Origin: Boseongicola aestuarii
GTDB taxonomy: Bacteria; Pseudomonadota; Alphaproteobacteria; Rhodobacterales; Rhodobacteraceae
Reading direction: 5' to 3'
Assembly (NCBI RefSeq): GCF_900184815.1
Contig: NZ_FXXQ01000006.1
Span: 124,001-188,000, forward strand
Length of the DNA: 64,000 nt
Position 1 is the stretch's first letter. Each line of letters begins with the position of its first letter. Positions 53,369 through 61,463 of this stretch are shown in pieces. The position numbers and the translations under genes were made by a program. The notes under the pieces were generated by a model that saw only the letters and a program-made list of their open reading frames with translations, was not told where the DNA came from and did not search any database.

Positions 53369-54172
53369 TTACGACCCTGCCTTGCGCGATGTGTCCAAAG
53401 CGCGAAGTGCGAGGACGAGGATAGGCGCCAAGATCAGTGCCGCCACAACTGTATATGTGAGCTCGTAAGGGCCAAATTCGATTTCGCCGAATGCCGGGCC
53501 TCTGCTGATATCGCGGTTTGAGGTTCCCTCTTCTGCAAGAAGAGACATCGTGAGGTACAAGCCATAATAAATTGTCAGATTGAGCAACAGGAAGGTTGCC
53601 GGAAAAGCCGCCCAGAGTTGCCTCCAAAGCTTCGGCTCATGCAGGCGTTTGAGGTTTCTCACAATGGCAGACCAGCAGGCGATGCCGATGAAAACAAACG
53701 CTGCGTTCATGAAACATTTCAAAATCCATAGGTTATGCAGCCCGTTCGGGCTGTCAGAACCCTCGTCGGCGCGGACGGAACTTACCGCATAGTCGTAAGT
53801 CACATCCCAGGACAGAATAATGAAGGGCAGGAAAAGCCACCCGATTGCAAAGAGGTTGGTGCGCGTCTTTTTGTCTTCGGGGAAGTTGTCGTAAAGGATA
53901 TCGACGCGCACGTGGCTATCAGTTGTCACCGCGTATCCGACGCCCATCAGGACGGCTGCACCATAAAGCCACCACTGCAAATCATCGAGCCAGGCTTGGT
54001 TCATTCCGTTGTTGCGCAGGATGACCTGTGCGGTGATAGCCACCATCAAGATCGGGAAGAGCCATGCGGCGATATTCGAGAGTTGGACGACAAAGCGGTC
54101 GCCCCTGTTGTGTTCGTCGCGCCCGACCTCACCGGGATCGGATATTGCAACGATTTCTTCGACGTTATCCAT
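53369..54172 (-). CDS. dctQ: TRAP transporter small permease subunit (DctQ)
   Basis: 267 residues from ATG 54172, preceded by GAGGGA; in-frame codons upstream fall in the intercistronic hairpin. Membrane segments are at roughly 32-52, 65-85, 110-130, 160-180, 195-215 and 240-260. WLYGAAVLMGVGYAVTTDSHVRVD is the DctQ motif. The ~100 residues added between helices make it longer than the usual ~170, typical of the subgroup with large DctM partners. Confidence 0.88.
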   Translation of the reverse strand: MDNVEEIVAISDPGEVGRDEHNRGDRFVVQLSNIAAWLFPILMVAITAQVILRNNGMNQAWLDDLQWWLYGAAVLMGVGYAVTTDSHVRVDILYDNFPEDKKTRTNLFAIGWLFLPFIILSWDVTYDYAVSSVRADEGSDSPNGLHNLWILKCFMNAAFVFIGIACWSAIVRNLKRLHEPKLWRQLWAAFPATFLLLNLTIYYGLYLTMSLLAEEGTSNRDISRGPAFGEIEFGPYELTYTVVAALILAPILVLALRALDTSRKAGS

Positions 54173-54206
54173 GATGAGATCCCTCGGGGTTCTTGGTGCG
54201 TCGCGC

Positions 54207-54231
54207 AAAAGGGGCAGCAACTGGCTGCCCC
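54207..54231 (-). terminator. Intercistronic hairpin/attenuator between dctP and dctQ
   Basis: On the minus strand GGGGCAGC (54231-54224) and GCTGCCCC (54218-54211) form a perfect 8-bp stem around a 5-base loop, followed by TTTT (54210-54207). Partial termination here would leave the binding-protein message in excess over the permease genes. Confidence 0.7.
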
Positions 54232-54257
54232 TCTCGTTCAATATTTAGCCAGCAATA

Positions 54258-55307
54258 TCAGTTGCGTGGACGCTTAAGATAAATGTTGTCGCTCCAGACT
54301 TTGTACCCTTCGCGGAATTCCTGAAGGTCAGCCCATACTTCTGCAAAAAATTCATCTTCGGCGGCCAATTCGGCCGCAACTTCAGTCCATGCACCTTCGA
54401 ATGCATCAAGCATCTCGTCAGGCCACTGGCGGATCGTCACGCCATTTTTTTCTACGTTCTCGACCATTGCTCCGAAGTTGACGGCTTCGCCTTCGGCGTA
54501 GTTCGTGGTGATGTTCGCAAGACAAGCGACTTCGATCTGCTTTTGAGACTTCTCGTCAAGATCTTCCCAAACATCCTTGTTGATCAACAATTCGAACATG
54601 GTTGCAGGCTGGTGCCAGCCGGGGAAGTAGTTATTTGACGCGATGTTGTAGAAGCCGAGACGCTGGTCGATGAGCGGCATCGAGAATTCCGTCGCATCGA
54701 TCGCACCGCGCTCGAGTGCCGGGAAGATGTCTCCCGCCGCCAGAAGCGATGTCGACACACCAAGGCGCTGCATGACTTCCGCGCCGAGGCCAAAGAAACG
54801 CATGTTCAAGCCTTCGAGATCAGCGACCGAGTTGATTGGTTCTTTGAACCAACCGGATGTTTCCGGTGCGATGATGCCGCAAGGAAGCACCTTAACGTTA
54901 TAACCGTTCTGGTCATACATCCGCTGGAACAGCTCGTGTCCATCATCATAAAGCATCCATGCGAGGAACTCGCCGGCTTCCGGACCGAATGGAACGGCAG
55001 CGAAAAGCGATGCAGAAGTGATCTTTCCCTGCCAATAACCAGAGGTCGTATAGGCCGCATCGACTGAACCGCCGGAAACAGCGTCGAGAGCTTCCAGCGT
55101 CGGCACGAGCTCGCCCGGATCAAAGTGTTCGAACTCCACGTCGCTGGCGATGCTGTTGATTTTCTCAACGAAGTCGACGCCGGCTGTGCCGAGGATTGGA
55201 AGGTTGCGCGAAAACGCGGACGTCATTTCGATGACTTCCTGCGCCTGTGCAGTACCGCCGGTTGCCATAACGGCAGCAAGCCCCGCCGCGATTGTTTTGT
55301 TTCTCAT
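54258..55307 (-). CDS. dctP: TRAP transporter substrate-binding protein (DctP)
   Basis: 349 residues from ATG 55307, with GGAGGA upstream. Signal peptide ends near AQA-Q (residue ~22). DctP fold: MTSAFSRNLPILG at the first strand, VDAAYTTSGYWQGK, LEGLNMRFFGLGAEVMQRLG with the carboxylate-binding Arg, and ALERGAIDATEFSMP. The W-H-Q-P region (YFPGWHQPATMFE) resembles the TakP/mannitol-type subgroup that binds keto acids or polyols. Ligand not determinable. A 12-bp palindrome lies 63 bp upstream of the start. Confidence 0.9.
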   Translation of the reverse strand: MRNKTIAAGLAAVMATGGTAQAQEVIEMTSAFSRNLPILGTAGVDFVEKINSIASDVEFEHFDPGELVPTLEALDAVSGGSVDAAYTTSGYWQGKITSASLFAAVPFGPEAGEFLAWMLYDDGHELFQRMYDQNGYNVKVLPCGIIAPETSGWFKEPINSVADLEGLNMRFFGLGAEVMQRLGVSTSLLAAGDIFPALERGAIDATEFSMPLIDQRLGFYNIASNNYFPGWHQPATMFELLINKDVWEDLDEKSQKQIEVACLANITTNYAEGEAVNFGAMVENVEKNGVTIRQWPDEMLDAFEGAWTEVAAELAAEDEFFAEVWADLQEFREGYKVWSDNIYLKRPRN

Positions 55308-55801
55308 AGTTTTCCTCCGGTTTAACACCCATTCTTGGGCAGTTTTGGTAAACTTTCCGAACCAATAGCCCAAAGCTTTGGATTCAGATAGCCTGTTTTT
55401 TTTGGTCAGTTAGTGCGTCCGCTTACTTTTCCGCCCATTTCGGACGTCGCAAATGCACAAGCAGAACTCATGCACATGTCAGTAAGTGTCCGTTGGCTAA
55501 ATCCCCCCTGCACCCAAGCCGAGTGCGTCTTCGTATAAGCTCTCCTGGAAGCGATCTTTGAATTCTTGTGCTTTTCCCAGTTTCCCCAAAGTAGGAGAAA
55601 AATCAACTTTGTCCACTTCCTATTTAGACGTCGCCAGCAAGCCAACGAAAACGACGGGCTCCCGTGATCACTTCAAAGCCTCATCAAGGTGAATTTTCTG
55701 GAATTGAAGGGTGAAATGCTCTATTTTTCAAAGAGCTGCAGTTGCTAGACGCAGCACTTATCAAGAACCAGATAACGCTGAGAAGACCATCCGGGGCCCA
55801 T
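55308..55801. other. 494-bp divergent intergenic region with a 12-bp palindrome
   Basis: Separates the leftward TRAP operon from the DegT-family gene. CCAAAGCTTTGG at 55370-55381 is a perfect 12-bp palindrome 63-74 bp upstream of the dctP start and is a candidate regulator site. A run of eight T follows at about 55396. I see no coding frame with family resemblance; the 79-codon minus frame at 55406-55645 has none. Confidence 0.5.
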
Positions 55802-57010
55802 ATGACAGTCAAAGCTTTTCAGGGAAGTTTTACCCAGCAGGAACCACTTCCAGCTGCGGCAATTCAAGCGGCTAGCGCGGTATTGTCGGGCGGCAGGCTG
55901 CATAGATACGGGAATGCCCAAGGAGAGATTTCGCAGGCCGCCGCGTTAGAGGAGGCTTTTGCAAATTGGCAAGGTGCGCAATTTTGTCTTGCGCTAACAT
56001 CCGGTGGTCAGGCGCTTCAGATTGCGCTTCGGGCTGTGACAGTTTGTCCGGGGGATCTTGTATTAACCAATGCCTTCACATTGGCCCCCGTGCCCGGCGC
56101 AATCGCAGCCGTAGGTGCAAAGGCCGTTCTTGTCGAATCGTCTGATGACCTGACAATTGATCTAGATGATCTGGAGGCGAAGGCCCGCAGTTCAGGCGCG
56201 CGCGTCCTGCTTTTGTCGCATATGCGCGGACATATTGCAGACATGGATAGGGTCGTGGATATCTGTGATCGCTTCAAGGTGGCCTTGGTTGAGGACTGCG
56301 CTCATACGATGGGCGCGCGATTTGCCGATAAGCGATCCGGCAGCCATGGCGTGGTTTCGTGTTTTTCGACCCAGACTTATAAGCATATCAATTCGGGTGA
56401 AGGTGGTTTTCTGACCACCGACAACGTTGAGATTGCCGCGCGTGCAACAATGCTTTCGGGCAGCTACATGAATTTCATGCGCCATGGAGCCGGGCCAGAA
56501 GAAGCCGCCTATGAGAAAGTACGTTACGAAACCCCCAATATGTCTGCGCGGATGGACAATCTGCGCGCGTCGATCCTTATACCTCAACTTGCGGATCTGG
56601 ATGAGAATGTCCGACGCTGGAATAAGCGTCACTCGGTCTTGGTTGAAGCATTGTTCGGCGTCGAAGGTGTTGAAATGCCCAAAGGTCATCCAAAGATGGT
56701 GCGGGTTGGGTCTTCGTTTCAGTTCAGACTGCCTAAGGCGAGCGATGAGAAATGCAGAAGTCTGGTGGCCCAAGCGGCGGCGCTGGGGGTTGAATTGAAG
56801 TGGTTTGGAGCAGCCGAACCAGTGGGCTTCACCTCGAACCATAAGAGCTGGCGGTATCTTCAGTCGCAGTATCTCCCAATAACAGACGAGATCTTGCGCA
56901 CCTTGTTTGACATGCGGGTACCACTGACGTTCTCACTTGAGAACTGCGCTCATATTGGACGTATCCTGCGATACGTTATGGAAACTGAGATCGCGTTCGA
57001 TCCTGCCTGA
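55802..57010 (+). CDS. DegT/DnrJ/EryC1/StrS-family PLP aminotransferase
   Basis: 402 residues from ATG 55802. Fold type I features: SGGQALQIALRA, the PLP-pyridine Asp in VEDCAHTMG (Asp165) and Lys194 in QTYKHINSGEGGF, which forms the Schiff base. N-terminal LSGGRLHRYGNAQGE fits the family's substrate loop. Such enzymes transfer amino groups to keto-sugars or keto-cyclitols. No nucleotide-sugar genes are nearby, so the substrate is unknown. It is convergent with pta, 4 bp apart, and appears to be a single-gene unit. Confidence 0.85.
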   Translation: MTVKAFQGSFTQQEPLPAAAIQAASAVLSGGRLHRYGNAQGEISQAAALEEAFANWQGAQFCLALTSGGQALQIALRAVTVCPGDLVLTNAFTLAPVPGAIAAVGAKAVLVESSDDLTIDLDDLEAKARSSGARVLLLSHMRGHIADMDRVVDICDRFKVALVEDCAHTMGARFADKRSGSHGVVSCFSTQTYKHINSGEGGFLTTDNVEIAARATMLSGSYMNFMRHGAGPEEAAYEKVRYETPNMSARMDNLRASILIPQLADLDENVRRWNKRHSVLVEALFGVEGVEMPKGHPKMVRVGSSFQFRLPKASDEKCRSLVAQAAALGVELKWFGAAEPVGFTSNHKSWRYLQSQYLPITDEILRTLFDMRVPLTFSLENCAHIGRILRYVMETEIAFDPA

Positions 57011-57014
57011 AGTA

Positions 57015-58028
57015 TCAATCGATAACGGGCTGCTGCGCGGCCTGAAGTGCGCTCACGGCGATCATATTGACAACATCGTCCGCTGAGCATCCACGCGACA
57101 GATCATTCGCGGGTTTCGCAAGTCCTTGCAGAACCGGTCCGATCGCGGTGCAGCCGCCGATGCGCTGCGCGATTTTGTAGCCGATGTTTCCGGCGTCGAG
57201 GTCAGGAAAAATCATGACATTGGCATGGCCTGCGACGTCAGACCCCGGCGATTTCGACGCCCCGATCGAGGGGACAAATGCTGCGTCGAACTGCAATTCT
57301 CCGTCGCTGTCGATGTCGGGACGGTCTTCACGAAAGATACGCGCCGCTCGTGCGACCTTGGTCACGCTTTGGTGCAAAGCGCTGCCCTTTGTCGAAAACG
57401 AAAGAAAGGCGACCTTTGGCGTCTTGTTCAGCAGGGCTATGAAGGACTCTGCAGACTGACCTGCAATCGCGGCAAGTTCGTCCGCGTCTGGTTCTATCAC
57501 AAGGCCGCAGTCTGAAAAGATCATCGCATCGCGGCCTGAGGGGTGATCTTCCGGAAGCACCATGAGGAAGAAACTGGACACAAGTTTCGCGTCCGGTGCT
57601 TTGCCGATGACTTGAAGGGCAGCGCGCACCGTGTCGGATGTTGTCGCAATGGCGCCCCCAATTGTTCCGTCCGCCAAGGCGAGGCGCACCATCATCGCGG
57701 AGAAGATCAGCGGATCACAGGCTCTCGCCGCGGCCTCTTTGAGCGTTATGCCCTTATGCTTTCGAAGGTCGAAATATGCCTCAGCGAGTTTTGTCGTTAG
57801 TGCGGAAGACTGAGGGTCTTCGATGGTGAGGGTTTCACCAAGCTGCCCGCCCTGAGCACTAATTTCGGCCCTTACAGTCTCAGTCGGTCCAACCAGTACG
57901 ATGGACGCTATTCCGGCTTTTGTTGCGCGAAGTGCGGCGGCCACGATCCGTGGATCGTGGCCTTCGCTTAGGACAATGCGCGCGGGGTGGGCCGCGGCTC
58001 GGGTCTGCAGGGTGTCCAGCACCTTCAT
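57015..58028 (-). CDS. pta: Phosphate acetyltransferase (Pta) of taurine catabolism
   Basis: 337 residues if started at ATG 58028 (MKVLDTLQTRA, then RIVLSEGHDPR), the usual Pta beginning. A TTG at 58067 overlapping the xsc stop would add 13 residues. Short-form Pta: GGAIATTSDTVRAALQVIG, SSFFLMVLPE, IFSDCGLVIEPDADELA and the phosphate/CoA loop FLSFSTKGSA. It converts acetyl-phosphate made by Xsc to acetyl-CoA. Its place right after xsc is the standard arrangement in taurine-degrading alphaproteobacteria. Confidence 0.93.
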   Translation of the reverse strand: MKVLDTLQTRAAAHPARIVLSEGHDPRIVAAALRATKAGIASIVLVGPTETVRAEISAQGGQLGETLTIEDPQSSALTTKLAEAYFDLRKHKGITLKEAAARACDPLIFSAMMVRLALADGTIGGAIATTSDTVRAALQVIGKAPDAKLVSSFFLMVLPEDHPSGRDAMIFSDCGLVIEPDADELAAIAGQSAESFIALLNKTPKVAFLSFSTKGSALHQSVTKVARAARIFREDRPDIDSDGELQFDAAFVPSIGASKSPGSDVAGHANVMIFPDLDAGNIGYKIAQRIGGCTAIGPVLQGLAKPANDLSRGCSADDVVNMIAVSALQAAQQPVID

Positions 58029-58063
58029 GCGGCGCACATCCTTTTTTTCGAAGTCAGGAGAGC

Positions 58064-59845
58064 TCAAGATCCACTCTGATCGACCATATCCGATGCGCTG
58101 ATCCCTGCAACGGCAACCGGTTTTTTCATGGCATCGCGACGGAAAGGATCACCAAGCTCCTGATTGATCATGGCTTCGATCAATGTGGTCTTGCCATTTT
58201 CCATTTGGTCCTTGATCGCCTGGTTCAGTGCGGCGGTCAATTCGTCCATTGTCCGCACGACTACACCCTCGAGCCCGCAGGCCTTGGCGATACCCGCATA
58301 GCTAACCTCTTCGTCCAGCTCGGTGCCAACGAAGTTGTCTTCAAACCAAAGGGTCGAGTTCCGCTTTTCAGCGCCCCACTGATAGTTGCGGAAGACAATC
58401 TGAGTGATCGCTGGCCAATCGCCGCGACCAATGGCCGTCAACTCGTTCACAGCGATACCGAAAGCGCCATCGCCTGCAAAGCCGACGACGGGCACATCGG
58501 GTTGACCGATTTTCGCGCCAACAATTGCCGGAAGTCCATATCCGCAAGGACCGAACAGGCCAGGAGCCAGATATTTTCGGCCTGCATCGAAGTCAGGATA
58601 CGCATTGCCGATGGCACAGTTGTTGCCGATGTCCGAAGAGATGATTGCATTGCGGGGCAGGGCGGACTGGATCGCCCGCCATGCCATGCGTGGGCTCATC
58701 CAGTCAGGCTTGGCTTCGCGTGCGCGTACGTTCCAGTTCGTTCCCGGATCGTCTTGCTCGTGGTCCATCGACGACAGTTGCTGAGCCCAGCGGGATTTCG
58801 TTTCGGCAATCTTCGCTTTGCGTTCGGCGCGACCAAAGTCGCCTGCGCCGTCTGCAAGTCCGTTCAGGATTCCCTTCGCTACGCGCGCGGCATCTCCGAC
58901 GATGCCCACAGTGACTTTCTTGGTGAGGCCGATCCGATTTGGATTGATGTCGACCTGAATGATTTTGGCATCTGCCGGCCAGTATTCGATGCCGTATCCA
59001 GGCAGCGTTGAGAACGGGTTCAGGCGAGTACCAAGTGCAAGGATGACGTCAGCTTCCTTGATCAACTCCATTCCGGCTTTCGAGCCATTATAGCCGAGTG
59101 GACCTGCAAAGAGAGGATGTGAACCGGGGAACGCATCATTGTGCTGGTAACCAACGCAAACCGGAGCGTCGAGCACCTCTGCCAGAAGACGAGACGCCTC
59201 AATGCCTCCGTTGGACAGAACAACACCGGCTCCGTTAAGAATGACCGGGTTTTTGGCGGTCGACAGAAGTGCCGCGGCTTCCGCAACCGAGTTTTCACCG
59301 CCGGAAGAGACTTCGAATTCGATGGGGTCGGCGATTTCCGTGTCAATAACTTGTGTCCAGAAATCACGCGGGATGTTGATTTGAGCGGGTCCCGAGAGCC
59401 GTTTCGCTTGTGCGATTACGCGTGTCAGTACTTCGACGACACGCGACGGATCGCGAACTTCTTCCTGATAGGCGACCATGTCTTCGAACAGTTTCATCTG
59501 CTCGACTTCCTGAAAGCCGCCCTGGCCAATTGTCTTGTTCGCGGCTTGGGGCGTTACCAGCAAGAGCGGTGTGTGGTTCCAGTAGGCGGTCTTCACGGCG
59601 GTGACAAAATTTGTGATGCCGGGGCCGTTTTGAGCGATCATCATGGAAATTTTGCCGGTCGCACGCGTGTAGCCGTCCGACATCATGCCGGCCGAGCCTT
59701 CGTGGGCGCAATCCCAGAACTTGATGCCGGCTTTGGGAAACAGGTCCGAAATAGGCATCATGGCCGAACCAATGATACCGAATGCGTGGCCAATACCGTG
59801 ACGTTGCAGGACCTTAACAAAGGCCTCCTCAGTGGTCATTTTCAT
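58064..59845 (-). CDS. xsc: Sulfoacetaldehyde acetyltransferase (Xsc)
   Basis: 593 residues from ATG 59845, with GGGAGA just upstream. Three-domain TPP enzyme: FGIIGSAMMPISDLFP and the catalytic Glu in DCAHEGSAGMMSDGY at the N-terminus; VGYQHNDAFPGSHP in the middle; GFAGDGAFGIAVNELTAI and FRNYQWGAEKRNS, the TPP-Mg motif and Xsc-specific region, at the C-terminus. Xsc turns sulfoacetaldehyde plus phosphate into acetyl-phosphate and sulfite. Acetolactate synthase is excluded by the GSAMMP and YQWGAEK forms and by the pta/tauR/tau neighbours. Confidence 0.94.
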   Translation of the reverse strand: MKMTTEEAFVKVLQRHGIGHAFGIIGSAMMPISDLFPKAGIKFWDCAHEGSAGMMSDGYTRATGKISMMIAQNGPGITNFVTAVKTAYWNHTPLLLVTPQAANKTIGQGGFQEVEQMKLFEDMVAYQEEVRDPSRVVEVLTRVIAQAKRLSGPAQINIPRDFWTQVIDTEIADPIEFEVSSGGENSVAEAAALLSTAKNPVILNGAGVVLSNGGIEASRLLAEVLDAPVCVGYQHNDAFPGSHPLFAGPLGYNGSKAGMELIKEADVILALGTRLNPFSTLPGYGIEYWPADAKIIQVDINPNRIGLTKKVTVGIVGDAARVAKGILNGLADGAGDFGRAERKAKIAETKSRWAQQLSSMDHEQDDPGTNWNVRAREAKPDWMSPRMAWRAIQSALPRNAIISSDIGNNCAIGNAYPDFDAGRKYLAPGLFGPCGYGLPAIVGAKIGQPDVPVVGFAGDGAFGIAVNELTAIGRGDWPAITQIVFRNYQWGAEKRNSTLWFEDNFVGTELDEEVSYAGIAKACGLEGVVVRTMDELTAALNQAIKDQMENGKTTLIEAMINQELGDPFRRDAMKKPVAVAGISASDMVDQSGS

Positions 59846-59901
59846 AAACTGTCTCCCTAGGTGGAATATCTTTCCGGGTTCGGAAAGCCTCGCCGTGATA
59901 T

Positions 59902-59934
59902 TTAGGTTCAGGGACGTGGTTTCAGTAGGGCCAG
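59902..59934 (-). promoter_or_regulatory. Candidate TauR boxes upstream of xsc
   Basis: On the minus strand CTGGCCCTAC (59934-59925) and CTGAACCTAA (59911-59902) lie as direct repeats 23 bp apart, 57-89 bp before the xsc start. From memory, Rhodobacter capsulatus TauR recognises direct repeats of CTGGACYTAA; these match 8 and 9 of the 10 positions. Binding is inferred. Confidence 0.55.
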
Positions 59935-59948
59935 ACCATAGGCCTCTT

Positions 59949-61415
59949 TCAGTCCAGATTGGCAATCTCTTCGGCGATTAATTCAATACCTCGGGGAATC
60001 TTTGCGGTGGCGATGGACGAATAGGCCAGCCGGTACATGTTGCTTGGGCCCTGTCCCGGAGGATAAAAACTGCGGCCAGGCTCAAGAACAACGCCTTTGG
60101 TACGTAAAGCAAGAGCGAGGTCCTCGGTATCGACCCCTTCCGGCGCTTTCATCCAAAAGCAAGACCCACCCGAAACGGCAGGGACCGCATAGGTCAGGCC
60201 GCAGTCTTCGATCGCCGCTTCCATTGCCTGACGCCGCCTTTGATAGGCTTTACGCATACGATTGATCTGCGCGTTGTAGTGCCCAAGTGACAAGAAATTC
60301 GCAGCGTTCCGTTGGATGTGCCAAGGCGGGTGGCGCATGATTGTGGAGCGCAATGCGCGCGCCTGTTCGATTAGCGCCGTCGGCGCGACCATGAATCCTA
60401 GGCGAAGGCCAGGAAAAAGCGATTTCGAAAACGAGCCGATGTACACCACACAACCCGCCTCATCGAGGGATTTCAGCGTCGGCGACGGCGAACGCTTGAA
60501 GGCAAGTTCAAACTCGTAGTCATCCTCGACGATGACAAACCCTTTTTCGCCCGCCAACCGGAGCAGTTCCTTTCTCCGCTCCAGAGGCATGCTGGCGTTT
60601 GTCGGGCTGTGATGACTGGGGGTCGTGAACACGACATCTATTTGCTCTGGAAGCTTGTCGGGCGGCAAGCCGTCCTCATCGACGTCGACTTCCACGGTGC
60701 GACAGCGGGTTTCACCAAGGATTTCTCGAAAGCCGCGATAACCGGGGTTTTCGATCACAGCTATACGGCGTTGCGTCAGCAACAACTGGGCCGTCAGCCA
60801 AAGCGCGTTTTGTGCGCCCATTGTGACCAGAATGTTCTCGGGACGCGCCCGGATGCCCCGACGCGTGGTGATGTTGCGCTGAATGTACTCGATGAGCTTG
60901 GGGTCATCGCGTTCATATTGATCAAGTGTAAGGGCGGCGAAATCTCTTTGGCCAAGAGCTTGAAGCGCGCAAAGGCGCCAGTTTTGGTGATCAAAAAGCG
61001 ACTGGTCGGACTGGCCATAGATAAAGGGGTAGGGGTAACTCTGCCAATTATCCGGGCGGGTGATCGAACTGGCCGGCGGTGGGCGATGGTTCAAAATGCG
61101 CGACCAGTCGAACGTGCTGTCGGAATCCTCGCTCGGCAGTTCGAAGTTGGGCGAGGAGGGCGCGGTATCCGAAACAAAGTACCCTGAGCGACCGCGCGCC
61201 ACCAGGTAGTCGTCAGCGACAAGGTCCGTATACGCGATCGTTACCGTTATGCGACTGATGTTCAGGTGTTTCGCCAGCATCCGGCTGGATGGCATGCGCT
61301 CGCCAGGACGATAACGCCCGGACAAAATGCCTTCGACCACAGCGCGCTTTATCCTGTGCTGGAGCGTGCTGTCCTGATCGGGATCCAGGTAAAAAGTATC
61401 GAGATGAACGGCCAT
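59949..61415 (-). CDS. tauR: Taurine-responsive regulator TauR (MocR/PdxR-type GntR)
   Basis: 488 residues. Residues ~12-80 are a GntR winged helix (GILSGRYRPGERMPSSRML, LNISRITVTIAYTDL). Residues ~120-485 form an inactive aminotransferase-like domain with the PLP lysine in GSFSKSLFPGLRLGF and the Asp in VEDDYEFEL. MocR-type TauR activates taurine genes when taurine and PLP bind. It lies between tauC and xsc, same strand, so it may be co-transcribed with tauABC. CTGGAC-type boxes occur on both sides of the gene. Confidence 0.9.
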   Translation of the reverse strand: MAVHLDTFYLDPDQDSTLQHRIKRAVVEGILSGRYRPGERMPSSRMLAKHLNISRITVTIAYTDLVADDYLVARGRSGYFVSDTAPSSPNFELPSEDSDSTFDWSRILNHRPPPASSITRPDNWQSYPYPFIYGQSDQSLFDHQNWRLCALQALGQRDFAALTLDQYERDDPKLIEYIQRNITTRRGIRARPENILVTMGAQNALWLTAQLLLTQRRIAVIENPGYRGFREILGETRCRTVEVDVDEDGLPPDKLPEQIDVVFTTPSHHSPTNASMPLERRKELLRLAGEKGFVIVEDDYEFELAFKRSPSPTLKSLDEAGCVVYIGSFSKSLFPGLRLGFMVAPTALIEQARALRSTIMRHPPWHIQRNAANFLSLGHYNAQINRMRKAYQRRRQAMEAAIEDCGLTYAVPAVSGGSCFWMKAPEGVDTEDLALALRTKGVVLEPGRSFYPPGQGPSNMYRLAYSSIATAKIPRGIELIAEEIANLD

Positions 61416-61417
61416 AT

Positions 61418-61461
61418 CTGGACCGATACTGTATGAGAATCGATCCAGATACTAGGTCCAG
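61418..61461. promoter_or_regulatory. Candidate TauR boxes upstream of tauR
   Basis: The 48-bp gap between tauC and tauR holds CTGGACCTAG on the minus strand (61461-61452), CTGGATCGAT on the minus strand (61448-61439) and CTGGACCGAT on the plus strand (61418-61427). The first matches the recalled CTGGACYTAA consensus at 9 of 10 positions. They fit autoregulation by TauR. Confidence 0.55.
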
Positions 61462-61463
61462 AT

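Noticed and set aside
58064-59845. Acetolactate synthase large subunit
   Set aside because: The Xsc-type active-site sequences and the pta-tauR-tauCBA neighbourhood identify sulfoacetaldehyde acetyltransferase.
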